Positions 44,101-53,827 of a stretch of DNA of 64,000 nt are shown here, piece by piece. Within the stretch, counting starts at the first letter, position 1. Every line of letters starts with the position of its first letter. The notes beneath the pieces are model-generated. The model did not search any database and was not told the DNA's origin. It was given only the letters and a program-made list of their open reading frames with translations. The DNA is taken from positions 70,777,582 through 70,841,581 of the forward strand of contig NC_084702.1 in the NCBI RefSeq assembly GCF_028389875.1, read 5' to 3'. Made by a program: the position numbers and the translations under genes. This DNA is from Rhea pennata (Eukaryota; Chordata; Aves; Rheiformes; Rheidae).

Positions 44101-47100
44101 CTCCATCTCCCTTCTCCAGTAAGCCCAAGACAAGGAATGTAAGTATTATTTGAGACTCACTGGGCTGAGCCAATCCATGACTGCTAGAGGTGGTGGGGAT
44201 GCACAAGTTGGGGGCTCCCACTACAATCATCCTCTTTCTTGCACTCCTTCCCCAGCCACTCGGTAACACTTGCCAGGGGCAATGAGATCCCTGGAGCAGA
44301 AGAAACTTCACTCTGTCCCAGGGAGGATGTTTGTACACTTTTGCAGTGCCATCGGCCATGGGAAGCTGCAGAGGGCAAGTGAGTCAGAGCATATCAGATC
44401 TGCCCCAGTTTCACCAGTTGTGCCAAGCTGTCCCAAGACAGACACATGTTGCCTTCACCCAGTAGACTAGGCACTGCTGCAGAAAGGATGGCGGTCAGAG
44501 AGGAGGGAGAAAGAAACACTCGGCAGGGCTTCTAGCGTTGTAGGGACTGACACCATCCTAGGGAGTAAAGAAACAGTCGCCTCGTGCTTTTATTTTTATA
44601 AACCTCCTGCACTTTAGTACACAAACAGCCACCCACAGGCCCTTCTGCCCCCAGGCAGAGGAAAGAGGCTGAGACGTGAAATTTCAGTATGGAAAATATA
44701 GTGTAGATGTAACAAAACTTACGCCTTTCATAATGCATAATATCTGCTCCTCGCAAAACGGAAAGTGCTGGACTCCTACAAGTGCTGGCAAAAGGTTAAT
44801 GCATTTGCCTCATATAGTCAAAGGTAACAGTTATATTTTTCTTCATTTGATATTATTAAACGAATATCCTCCTTACTATTATTTTTTAATACCCATGAAG
44901 ATGCAAAGCATTTTACAGAAAACTTCCAGAATGTCTGTCCTTGCTGTGAAGGAGTTAGTGAATCTTACAGGCAAAGCAAAGCTCCAACATGCCCTAGAAC
45001 AGGATGTCACAGAGGATCAGAAGAAAGAAGAAATAGCTATTCTGGCTATTCGGGTCAGATTCCTGGGATCGGCCCTTTGCTTGCCAGGAGAAGATATATA
45101 TTCTCACACAGTGTTATCCAGTACATGGAGAATAAATGACTGTGAACTTCAAGGAGCAGCAGGTGAAGCTGAACAGTTTCTACAGTAGTCCGAATGTTCA
45201 CCGGCTAATACACGTGAAAGCTGGCACTGGAGGCTACTCTGCATTTAACACTCCATATTTACTGGCAGGAGCTAAGAAAAGCCGCCACTGTTTTCACTAG
45301 TGGAGAGTGGTATTGTAAGTGACCGAGAACACACGCATTGGTGCTTACAGCATCGCCATGCTTGTCACTGGCAGCCAAAGCTGCTGTGTGAGTCTTTAAG
45401 AGTGATCTGCAGCATGATAGACCTCAGTGCTGCTCTATGTGTAAGAGCCACCAAGGACAGGAGGTAATGAAGCAAGGCATTGAATTAGGCATTGCAGAAG
45501 AGCAGAAGAAACAGCAGTGCTTTAGCCTTTGCTGTGCTGCCACACAAAAGGATATTTGACAGAGTCCTAAAAATAGATGGTGAAATAATCATTTCCTGAA
45601 TCTATACTCTGCCAACAGAAAGCAAAAGCATGGTACAGTGCACAGTTCACAGTCAGGATGGAACACAAAATCTTCCAGTATGGGTATGGCCTTATTTTAA
45701 CTAATTTTATCTTATTTTAACTATTTTAACTAATACTCACTGACCTGCCAGTCATTGCATTCATGATCCTAGTTAGGACTCTTTGCTAGGTGCTAATAAA
45801 TCATTGCAAAATGCCAAGCAAGGCTGGTAAGAAAGGGGCTAGGGCAGCCTGGATAACAGTCCTTGCCTCTCAGAGAAAATCCCCCAGAAGCTTTTGCACT
45901 TCCCTCCAAGGCTCACTGGTCTGCAGAGGGATGAGGCTCTTGTATGGTTGGGATAATCCAGGGGAGAAAAACCCTGCGAGAACAACGCAGCAAGACAATA
46001 GGGGACAATAGGACAATGCGCCTTGTTCAAAGTGCCTTTGTGGCACAGCTACCGGGGTGACAGTGTGAACAGGGAGCTGCTGCCCCGGCTTGCACTGCAT
46101 GCTGCACGCCAACCACATCCTCTGCTGCAGCTGCTCACCTCTTTCCTGCCTGCTCCTCGCAGCGCTGGCACCGTGTGGACCTCCTGCCCTGCCCTGGCAC
46201 ACTGTTGCCTTACCCAACCTCACTTTCTCAGCCAGCCCAGGGCCTCTGCAGCCCTTGGTACTGCCCCAAATCCCCGATCCCTCCATCCTCACCCCCAAAG
46301 CTATCGTGATGCCTGTCACTTTTCAGCAGCTGGCACTGCTGATGCTTAGAGTGAGGGGTAGGGTGACGTGGGGGACAGATGCACTCAGCATGTGGGAGCC
46401 TTGCTGTGGGGCAGCATCATGTATCAGGAGAAGCTCATCCATATGGGAATGGTCTCCCCTCCCCAAGTATCCCTCCCATCTGCCAAGGTCATGGAGATGC
46501 TCAGGGACACTCGGAAAAGGGGGCCTTAAGCTGTGTCCTGCCCCCGTGCCCCTCATCTCACTTGCCCAACCTTACTCCATTGCTCCATGGAGGCCTCTTC
46601 TACCTGGGGGGTGGCAGGTTTCTGGAACCATGAGTCCCTCCTGGCCATACCCAATGTCCTGGCACCAGCGAGATGAGGCCCCTGAGCCCAGTCCCTGGGA
46701 TGGGATGAGCCCATGGGCTGAGGACACAAGCAGGACTGCCTGCACCACTGGGTGCGGCTGCCACGTTTTCGTTTCGATTCCTCTTTTCTCAGATACCAAA
46801 GTGCAAACTCAGCAATGCTATCTCCACCGCAGGCAGCCCCAGGCCCCGGCAGGACAGTCAGGCAACGGCATTGCGCAGAGCACACTGAGGGTTTTTCAGC
46901 CACTGGCTCCCCGCTGCGTCTTTGTGCATGTGGTGCAGCCAGCCCCTGGCCTTAGCGTGCCCACGTGTGCCATGCTTGTGGGTTGCAGAGCTGTGTGATG
47001 TATGAACTGCACATGCTGGCCCTGCAGGGGATCTAGGTGAGGGGAAGTCACCGTGGGCAGGAGGATATCCTCCGTTGCGGGCTAACCCTCAAGTGTTGAG

Positions 47101-48606
47101 TGACAGAGTGCTGTGCCCACAGTCTCTGCAACCAGAGGGACACCTGCCTCTGGGAATGGGCTCGAGGCTCTCACGGTCCATGTCACACAGCACAGACACT
47201 GCTGTCGCTTCACCAGGCCTGAATTCAAATCGTCAAGCAAACGTTCCCATCCCGTGTCCTGGTCTCTGTGACAGCCAGGGTAAAGACCAGAGTAAATCAG
47301 CTCCTTCTTTTAACCTGAGTCAGCCCAGAGACATCCCCACAGCAGGTCAGGACAATGTGAGCAGTTGCTAATTTAATGATTTTGTCATCTAGTCTAAGCA
47401 AGATTAGTTTATAGAAAGACTCAGCTTAAGATAGATGCAGAGCAACACAGGGTCACAGCCCCAGAAGTCAAATCCAACTCTCACACCTTGCCAAGCGGGA
47501 CTGATTCACTGGCCTCCAGATAGATCATACAACATTTGACCCTGCAGAAACATAGTAAATGACTCTGCGTAGATGCAAATGTCAGCCTCCTTTCTCAGTT
47601 CTGCTGACAGGTGCTAGAAACAGCAAAACAACTGTGCTCCACTCTTAGAAAGCAAGCCGTGCTGCAAGGCGCCTCTGCCTGGGTCAGGGGAAGCACACGC
47701 TCCAAGGTCATGTCTCTCCCTACCCCAGACCTCCCTCTGCTCTGAGCTGTGCAGGGGAAGCTGCGGGCTGCTCCTTGCTCGGAGGGCAGCATCCCTCCGA
47801 CCACCAGCAACGGGTAACGTGACTCATGTGCTCATTGTCATGGCAAGTCACCGCTCACAGGTTTCCCTGCGGAGAGGGTGACTCACCGCTCCGCTCCGGC
47901 ACACCAGCTCCTGATGCAGGGCACACTACAGAAACTGGCAGCCCTGGGGCACAGCCCAGGGGACAAGATGCAGTCTCCACAGAAAGAGCCAGCAGAGCCC
48001 TGGGAAGTGCTCCTGGCCCTCCTGGGTCCGCAGAAGCCCTTTAAAGAACAACCCCACGGAACCGCTGCCCCTGCCTCCCAGGGGAGGGGAGAGCAGATTT
48101 CCCCACCAAATCAGAGGCTCAGCTCACTGCTCCCAAGGTCTTTGCTGAGGACTATCACTTTTTGTACGATGAGGACATTGTTCTGATCGCCCCAGGAGAA
48201 CCGAACACTCCTGCTCCCAGGGACACTGCTCGCTCCCCAGAGGAACATTAAGGCTCCTGTGCTCCCAGAGGTTTTCCCAGCACCCTAAGGCTTGCTGCCC
48301 TCTACCCCTAAACACAGCTTCACTGCACTGCCACTGACTGACTGATGCCCAGTCTTGGGACTGATGTAGTCGCCAACTCCACCTTTCTTCAGCACAGCTG
48401 CTCTGAGCCAAATGGAGTAAAAGCTCGCTGCCCACTAACGGAAAGAGGAGCGGTAAAACATCTTCTTGAAGACACAGAAGCAACAAAACAAATCAAGTCC
48501 TACCTGTTTCCTTGGCTTCTTCTAGGACTTCAGGATCAGGCTTTTCCTGTTCCCATGCAGTGAGCAGAGGTGCAAAAACCAGGAGAAAGGCCCATCTCAG
48601 CACCAT
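19912..48606 (-). CDS. Receptor-type tyrosine phosphatase with sushi and FN3 ectodomain (gene C, complete, 30 exons)
   Basis: Thirty exons with GT-AG borders and matching phases join into 4,164 nt (1,387 codons plus TAG). Order: signal peptide, five sushi domains, FN3-like domains, R2B-type membrane-proximal domain, one transmembrane helix, phosphatase domains D1 and D2, short tail. Every sushi exon is phase 1-1. D1 keeps [19 protein letters not shown] and the MVQT Q-loop, so it should remove phosphate from tyrosines at the inner face of the plasma membrane. D2 and the membrane-proximal domain are closest, as I recall the families, to PTPRK/M/T/U, but those receptors carry MAM and Ig domains instead of sushi domains, so I give no symbol. 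Ligand and substrates are unknown. Exon positions are in the block entries below. Exon borders were called by eye and are not backed by transcripts. Confidence 0.88.
20796..22850 (-). mobile_element. CR1 LINE, 5'-truncated, in the penultimate intron of gene C
   Basis: The minus strand carries the C-terminal part of CR1 ORF2. Reverse-transcriptase motifs are present: [37 protein letters not shown] and [12 protein letters not shown], followed by [12 protein letters not shown] and the C-terminal domain. It ends in the typical avian CR1 3' end (GGTTGGACTAGATGATCTC, then ATTCTATGA at 20796). The endonuclease part is missing through 5' truncation. Two stop codons (TGA and TAG, near 22,015 and 21,995) interrupt the RT between GKSC and DGMTGW, so the copy is dead but fairly young. 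No target-site duplication is evident. Confidence 0.93.
26543..30631 (-). CDS. Gene C exons 16-23: catalytic phosphatase domain D1
   Basis: Exons: 30631-30544, 29970-29900, 29430-29394, 28450-28353, 27862-27746, 27322-27165, 27087-26952 and 26692-26543. In order they carry the KNRY substrate-recognition loop, [28 protein letters not shown], the WPDHGVP general-acid loop, the [11 protein letters not shown] signature split across two exons, and the MVQT/EQY Q-loop. All residues needed for catalysis are present, so D1 is predicted active. The last exon runs into the D1-D2 linker, whose [10 protein letters not shown] resembles the R2B linker. Confidence 0.9.
30770..31555 (-). CDS. Gene C exons 13-15: transmembrane helix and juxtamembrane segment
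   Basis: Exon 31555-31450 (106 nt) encodes a transmembrane helix, [20 protein letters not shown] and on to FLLFR. Exon 31261-31194 (68 nt) continues with the basic stop-transfer sequence RRKHNNSK. Exon 30915-30770 (146 nt) encodes a charged segment ([13 protein letters not shown]) leading into D1. The transmembrane exon aligns only loosely with those of genes A and B (shared GQ start and GIL...LxR end), in sharp contrast to the adjacent ectodomain. The donor after exon 31261-31194 is GTGCAG, a weak match, so that border is the least certain in the gene. Confidence 0.78.
32411..37529 (-). repeat. Inverted-repeat arm, right (ectodomain of gene C)
   Basis: Partner of 11484-16609. The unmatched spacer between arms is about 15.8 kb and contains the 3' end of B and the transmembrane plus phosphatase exons of C. 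The outer edge coincides with the border of the duplicated sushi-3 unit (ACATCTAACTGGGATTCTC occurs at both 36800 and 37524). Confidence 0.95.
32595..35961 (-). CDS. Gene C exons 7-12: FN3-like and membrane-proximal ectodomain
   Basis: Exons: 35961-35671 (291 nt, FN3-like with extra cysteines, LNWTC and YSVTI strands), 35412-35315 plus 33867-33675 (second FN3 split by an intron, LLRW and [12 protein letters not shown]), then 33370-33259, 33128-32882 and 32634-32595. The last three resemble the R2B membrane-proximal region: [19 protein letters not shown] parallels the R2B pattern F-GD--TY-G--N-PL-P that I recall. Several N-x-S/T sites are present. Phases join as 1-1, 1-0, 0-1, 1-2, 2-0 and 0-1. 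All exons lie in the inverted repeat shared with gene B, and those I compared encode the same residues there. Confidence 0.87.
36799..39505 (-). repeat. Tandem triplication of the sushi-3 exon unit
   Basis: Exon copies 37195-36953, 38445-38203 and 39505-39257 lie 1.1-1.3 kb apart with homologous upstream introns (for example the GGCCAGGTGGGGC stretches). A short duplicated border segment, CATCTAACTGGGATTCTC and about 60 nt on, recurs at 36800 and 37524. The units differ enough that the duplication predates the B/C ectodomain identity. Confidence 0.85.
36953..41111 (-). CDS. Gene C exons 2-6: five sushi (CCP) domains
   Basis: Exons in transcript order: 41111-40935 (sushi 1, 177 nt), 40278-40096 (sushi 2, 183 nt), 39505-39257 (3a, 249 nt), 38445-38203 (3b, 243 nt) and 37195-36953 (3c, 243 nt). 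Each encodes four cysteines with sushi spacing and is phase 1-1, so each can be gained or lost without breaking frame. 3a, 3b and 3c are near-copies of one module made by tandem duplication; the middle segment differs ([20 protein letters not shown] and [10 protein letters not shown]). 3a uses a shifted acceptor that adds two codons. Sushi domains usually bind proteins, but the partner here is unknown. Confidence 0.87.
39575..41302 (-). repeat. Inverted-repeat arm, right (sushi 1-2 region of gene C)
   Basis: Partner of 1-1870. It contains intact sushi 1 and sushi 2 exons. The inner border (GATGAC at 39575) is where gene A switches to sequence like that upstream of sushi 3b, which suggests an unequal exchange in A. 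Confidence 0.88.
41112..48503 (-). other. First intron of gene C, no further exon recognised
   Basis: About 7.4 kb. The stretch 41250-42200 is A/T-rich. A plus-strand open frame at 44676-45188 is unidentified (see findings). Longer frames at 46090-46998 have proline/leucine-rich low-complexity translations and no family resemblance. Confidence 0.5.
48504..48606 (-). CDS. Gene C exon 1: start codon and signal peptide
   Basis: The ATG at 48606 (context AACATGG, good Kozak match) opens [18 protein letters not shown], a short basic start followed by a hydrophobic core typical of a signal peptide, then an acidic stretch. The exon is 103 nt and ends in phase 1 at a GTAGGA donor, which fits the phase-1 sushi exons. 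The start was chosen because the same exon, with a related signal peptide and related upstream sequence, begins gene B at 10013. The intron to the first sushi exon is about 7.4 kb. Confidence 0.85.
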
Positions 48607-48800
48607 GTTAGCAGAAATTCCCAGGGCACGACTGAGGGCTCAGGCCCCCTTGCTTCCTCTCAGTTCACTTGTCTGACTGCAAGATGTGCAAGCATGGAAA
48701 GGAAGCAGCCACACAGAGAAACTGCATGCAGTGCAGAAAGCTTCCTCACTGGAGAGGGAACCTCTGCCAGCGTCAGGGCTGCTTTCGTTCTTCTCTTTTG
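48607..48800 (-). promoter_or_regulatory. Probable 5' flank/UTR of gene C
   Basis: On the minus strand this region aligns with the segment just upstream of the gene B start codon (CAGAGGTTCCCTCTCCA, then CTTGCACATCTTGCAGTCAGA, then TGCCCTGGGAATTT before the ATG). Conservation between paralogues is consistent with a promoter or 5'UTR. A GAGAGGAAGCAAG element resembles an ETS/PU.1 site, which would suit a leukocyte gene, but that is weak evidence. I see no TATA box. Confidence 0.5.
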
Positions 48801-50730
48801 TGCGCTGGGGCAACAGGCAGCTTCACACCCCTTTTGCAATCTCACGTCTTTTTGAGCACTCATCTTCTGAGAACCACCTTTCTGACAGGAGCAGGACCTG
48901 CCTTCCTCTTTTCTTTGCTCAGACACAGAGCTCACCCACACAGGGTTTCCCTCGTCTGAGCACATATTTGCCCTGGCAGAAGTGCCTTGGGCTCCCAGGC
49001 TGCAGCCTGGACCCCCATGCAGCAGCACAGTGCAACCCAGGGGTGGCCTAGTCGACTGCAGTTGCTGGCTCTCCCCACAGCACAGCATCCCTTTGCCACG
49101 CTCTGCCTCAGGCATGAGGTTTTGCTGGGGAAAATGTCTGCTCCTCTGCCTCCAGCACTGCAGGAACTCAGATGCTGTCTCTCCCTGCCTCCCAGTGCTT
49201 AAGTCTACACCTGGGATTTTCAGTGTAGGGGGCCAAGAAGGGGCTACAAGAGCAGGCCACATCAGTAGGATGAGGTTCTCCATTTGGGTGGTCCTTGGAA
49301 AATGGCCAGGGAAATTCCATAAATCAAACAAGGCTGTAAAACTGCAGCCCCAGTGGCTCTGTGCACCACTCCCAGTGCAATGGTTGTTGGGTCCAACTCG
49401 TGCTAACAGTATGAGATCCCCAAAAGCCCCTTATTACCCCATCTGAAACCTCAAATGCCATAGCGGAAGGGTGACTCAACCAGCTGTCAGGAAGCCTTGT
49501 GCACTCACTCACTCTTTCTCTTCACACTTCCCTTTGTGCCGCATCAGAAAATCCAGTCTTGACCATAACCTGGGCTCTGCACGAGGATGGAGGGTGTTGC
49601 AAGACAGCGCCACGAGCCCAAGCATGATTTGAAATGACTTTGGCGCATACTGCTGTGCAAGAACCTGCAGAGAGGAGCAGCCAGGGCTTCCCTGGGAGAG
49701 GGGAGAACAGCCACAGCAGCGAGGGCTTCCCAGAGCTGGGGGAGAATAGCTACTTCCAACACCACAAAAAGCAGCTGTCCAGTGTGGGGTCCTGGGTGGA
49801 ACAGCAGGAGTTGGGCAGAGCTGGTTAGGGCTTTCCAGCAGCGCCCCCCCCCCAAAAAAAATGCAAGCAGCTACAGGAGCCCAGCAAGCTTGAGGGAGAC
49901 TGGCTTGGAAGACCCCCTGGCAGAAGACACCCTCCTCTCTCCCCGTTGGCAGCCATGTCCTGCTGCCTTAGAGACATCACCTAGGGCCTGCTCCAATATT
50001 TGCTCTGAGAGCTTGTGGAGCTCAGCCAGCTCAACGAGCAGCAAACAGTACCTCTGTGCACCATGTGCCACAGCGCTCCAGCAGTGCCAGGGTCCAGGCA
50101 CACTGCCGTGCGCGTGCCCCATTTTGCCATAAGGCTCACCACACGGCCTCGTTCTCTGCAGAGCCGCAGCCGCCTGCCCTAGGCCAGCTGGCTCGCTGCC
50201 TCCCCAGCCAGCGCATTGGCATTTGAGCCACGTTTCTCACAGCTGCTGCTATCCATGGGATGTTATTCCTCCGCTGTGGGGATGGGCACTGCATGAGCAC
50301 TGGTTCTTGGGGTTTAAGGCTAGTCGCTACCACTGTGACCCCTCCAGAGCCTGGTATTGGAAGCAGCATATGGGAGAGTGCGGGGGCAGTAGAAAGCACC
50401 TCCACCCCTCATTTCAAAACATTGAATGACCTTCCAATGAATAGCCCAACACTCTCAGCCTGGCACTCTTTGACAAGGACAAGGGTAACTTTCTGCTGAG
50501 GGCAGACTGATCCCACTCGTGCTGTCTGCCCGTTTGGAGATCTTTTCTCTGGACGTCTTTGTGTCGTATTTGCCAAGGAATCACTGAGAAAGAAGGCTCC
50601 ACCCTGTGGTAAGTTTGCAGCTCTTGAAGCGTTGACAAAAAAGGACTGCTTGCTGCTTTTGCAAGCTGTTCTTCCCTCTCTTTTCTTTCCTTTCCTTTTT
50701 TGTCTTACTGAGCTTTTACATCTAGCTTGA

Positions 50731-50777
50731 TCTCTCTCTCTCTCTCTCTCGCTCTCTCTCTCTCTTTTTTTCCCCCC
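50731..50777. repeat. (CT)n and polypyrimidine tract
   Basis: Mostly CT dinucleotides with one G interruption, then T8 and C6. The surrounding 50650-50780 is strongly pyrimidine-rich on the plus strand. Confidence 0.95.
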
Positions 50778-53399
50778 AATCTGGACATGGCTTCAGTACT
50801 TTGAAGGGGACCCTTCTGTTTCTACTAATCTTTGGTCCTGATAGCCCTGCAGGCTCCCTTTTGCCATTTGATATCAGGCTGCCACAGGAGTCCTGAAAGG
50901 CTGCCTTAAATCATTGCAGGCTTGCTGGACACCATATGCTTCTTTTAGTGTTTTTTTTTTTTGTTTGTTTGTTTTTAAATCCAAGTTTCCTCATTTCATG
51001 CATTTCCCCTTTCTGAAGCTGAACAAGGCTGCATCGGACTTTTCAATCTTTGGTGCTTGCCCAGAGCCATTGAAATGAAGTTCATTGCGGCTACCCTCAA
51101 CGGACAGCTTTTTGGTAAGGACATGCTCGGCTGAGTCCTGCATGGTGCTCAATTCCCCATCTTCCTCCCTGAACTTCTGGCACATGTGGAAGAGCCGCAC
51201 ATCAACACCTTGCCTCTGGTTTTGCAAACCAGCCATCTGGCTACTTGAATACTAATACCAGGAGTGTTACAGCCTGCCTCTTCCTTTTAATTGTGATCTC
51301 CATCTCCTGAAGTGTATCCATGATAAGTAGGAGTCTGCAACCCTCTTCTAAAGTGGAGGTCCCATCAATGGGCTCATGTTAGACCATACCTTGGAGAAAG
51401 GGCAGTTTGCAAAGTCCCTGAAGGCCTCACCACCTCTTTCCTCCACAGTGTTGGGGCTGCTCCATACTCTCCCTGTCATCAGAAACCATGTCCATATTGC
51501 TGTCAGTCAGCCAGCCCATCTCCTTGGGCAACCTTGGGCCACCAGCGCTGCACACCACCACCACCCTACTTGCTCCCAAAGGGATGGGCAGGTGCTGAGA
51601 TACCAGCTGTGTGCAACTGAAGCAAATGATTCCTGGAGTGAGCTGTGAGATGAAGGCTACAGCTTACTGTCAGCCTAACATCCCCACTCCTGAGTTCAGA
51701 AATCATGCTCATTTCATGTGGGCCCTTTCCTCCCTGCAAACCGGGCTCTTGCCTGGTCCTGGGCTCCTGCCTGCAGCTAGAAGTCTGTGTTTGCTCCATG
51801 CACACTACACCAGTGCACAATGCCCTCCAATAATGGCTGGAGGCTTTCAAATCCTCCCTTAAACCTCCCCTGTACTGTCATCCAAGGACCGCTCATAGCT
51901 GCTGATGTGCAGAGACCAACCAGTGGCTGCTGTACTGGTGGCTGCTGGTTGGATCTCCCCTGCTTCACTGTTGCTCTGTTGGCTGACTCTTGCCTTGAAG
52001 TGAGTGTGTCCTGTGTGCATTGCAGCAAGGGAAAAGAAGGTCTCTGGGCCGTGAAAGCCACTTGTGGTCACTGAGGTAACACTACCTACTGCTAAAAGAT
52101 GTGTAAAGGAAACATCCTGGGGCTCTTTGTACATGTGGGGAACTGAAGTGAAGAGAAAGTCAGCAAAAGGATTACAGGAAGGCAGGAAATCTGCGTATCA
52201 GCAGATGATTTCAGAGCTGAGTCCCAAGCCAGTGTGGCTGTCGCAGCACTGTCCTCCCTCTGGCTGAAAAGGAACTATTCTGCTTCCCAGACTGAGCACC
52301 CAGCTGCAGTGTCCTACCTTAGCGTGTCCAGGCTACTGCTGTGAGTAGGGTCTCACTGATCCAAGGAAGCGGCTTCTGTGACCGCAGGCCATGACTACTT
52401 GCATGCAAGGATCCAGCCTGTCCCTGGAAAGCCTCCAGAGCATGAAGGGAAACATCCATGGCCAGATATCAGGCAAAACTTGGGCTGCCCATTGCACCAG
52501 GTGTGCAGCCTGGAGGCCCTGGAGGGATGGGGCTGGGAGGAGAGATGTGATTACTCTAAAGATAGCCTGGGGCCATGAAGACTGTAGTGCTGGGGGGCCT
52601 TTTTCCCTCCACCTGCCCCCCACTAGGCAATGCTCCAGCATTCATGGCCTTGCACAGGAGCCCTGTCTTCAAGAGCTGGAGAAGGTGGACTATGCTGCAA
52701 CTGGGCAAGCCCAAAAGATGGACATTCAACTTTATTTGGCAAGCACAAAGCTCTTGGGGCTAAACACGAGCTCATGCCTGGCTTGATGTCCCTGTCATAT
52801 TGCAATATTCAGAGAGTGACAGTCATGAAGCCACCAGCATCCCCATCACCAACCAGATGTATGGGCTGTATCCTACACACTCACGGATATTCTACGTACC
52901 CCATGGCTTCTGCGTGGAGCCTCCCAAAGACTGGGGATGTGTTACAGCCTGCAGGACACTGCTTCAGACACGTGTGCCCACCTGCATTCCACGCTCCTTT
53001 GAGTCAATATCCGCCCCTCTGTTACCACTTAAGCTCATTGCTGCGTGCAGCTCTTGCAAGAGTTGATCCAGTAGAGCATGAGCCTGTGTTTCCCATCACT
53101 CTGATACTTCCCCACTGGCCTGCATTTTAGTGCCTGGAATAGGTGCCATGTTAATGCGGTAGCTTCTTTGTTTTCAAACAGATGCCTCTGAATCACTGTG
53201 ATGTGGCACTGTTACTATCCTCTGCTATTACTGAGTCTGATTGATGAGACACCCTCTGCTTTCCTGTGACCTGTGCTGGCATGACTTGCAGGTCTCTCCT
53301 CTGACACTGTTAATCACATCCTGGTTCAGCTGTACAGAGCCCCTCCAAAAGCAGCTCTATTAGCTTGGGGTGCCTGTAGGCCACCAAGGCCTTGCACCC

Positions 53400-53640
53400 A
53401 CCCTGGGGACTGCCTGTCTTGCCCTGAGTACATTCCTGTCCCAGCTCTCCCGTCCCATGTGCACCCCTGTTCCAGGTCTCCTTGCTTGTCTTGCCCCATG
53501 TGCATCCCCATCCCAGCTCTCCCTGCCTGTCCTGCCCAAAGGTGTATCCTCATCGCAGCTTTCTGTGCCTGTCCTGCCCAGTTGTGCACCTCTCTGTCCC
53601 AGCTCTCCCTGCTTGCCCTGCCTCATGTGTAACCATAGCC
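53400..53640. repeat. Minisatellite upstream of CIMIP2B
   Basis: Imperfect tandem copies of a unit of roughly 42 nt built on CCCAGCTCTCCCTGCCTGTC and CTGCCCCATGTGCACCCC. About five or six degenerate copies are visible. Confidence 0.75.
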
Positions 53641-53827
53641 GGGTTCTCCCAGGCTGTTCCCAAGGCAGCGTGGCTGTTGCTGGTGCTCAGGAAGCTCCTC
53701 CCTTCCTGGTCCACAGCCCTTCAGCATTCATCCTACCTGCCCAGCTAGAACAGCAGTCTCTGAGAGACTGTCAATACTGCTTTGCTCCTGACCAGGACCT
53801 TGCCAGGCAGAGAGGTCCCTGCAAGCC

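Larger units (their letters stand above)
48801..53827. other. Intergenic region between gene C and CIMIP2B
   Basis: The two genes are divergent here. In human, TESK1 is the neighbour of FAM166B on this side, but I see no kinase motif. The region holds a CT-rich tract at 50731-50777, a T-run with GTTT repeats at 50951-50976, and a minisatellite at about 53400-53640. No convincing gene was seen. Confidence 0.55.

Noticed and set aside
46090-46998. 302-codon plus-strand open frame
   Set aside because: Composition is Pro/Leu/Ser-rich without domain features. It lies in a GC-rich stretch of the large first intron of gene C and overlaps equally long frames on other phases.
51070-51130. Small frame MKFIAATLNGQLFG ending at a GTAAGG donor
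   Set aside because: Too short, no downstream partner exon, and no hydrophobic signal sequence.
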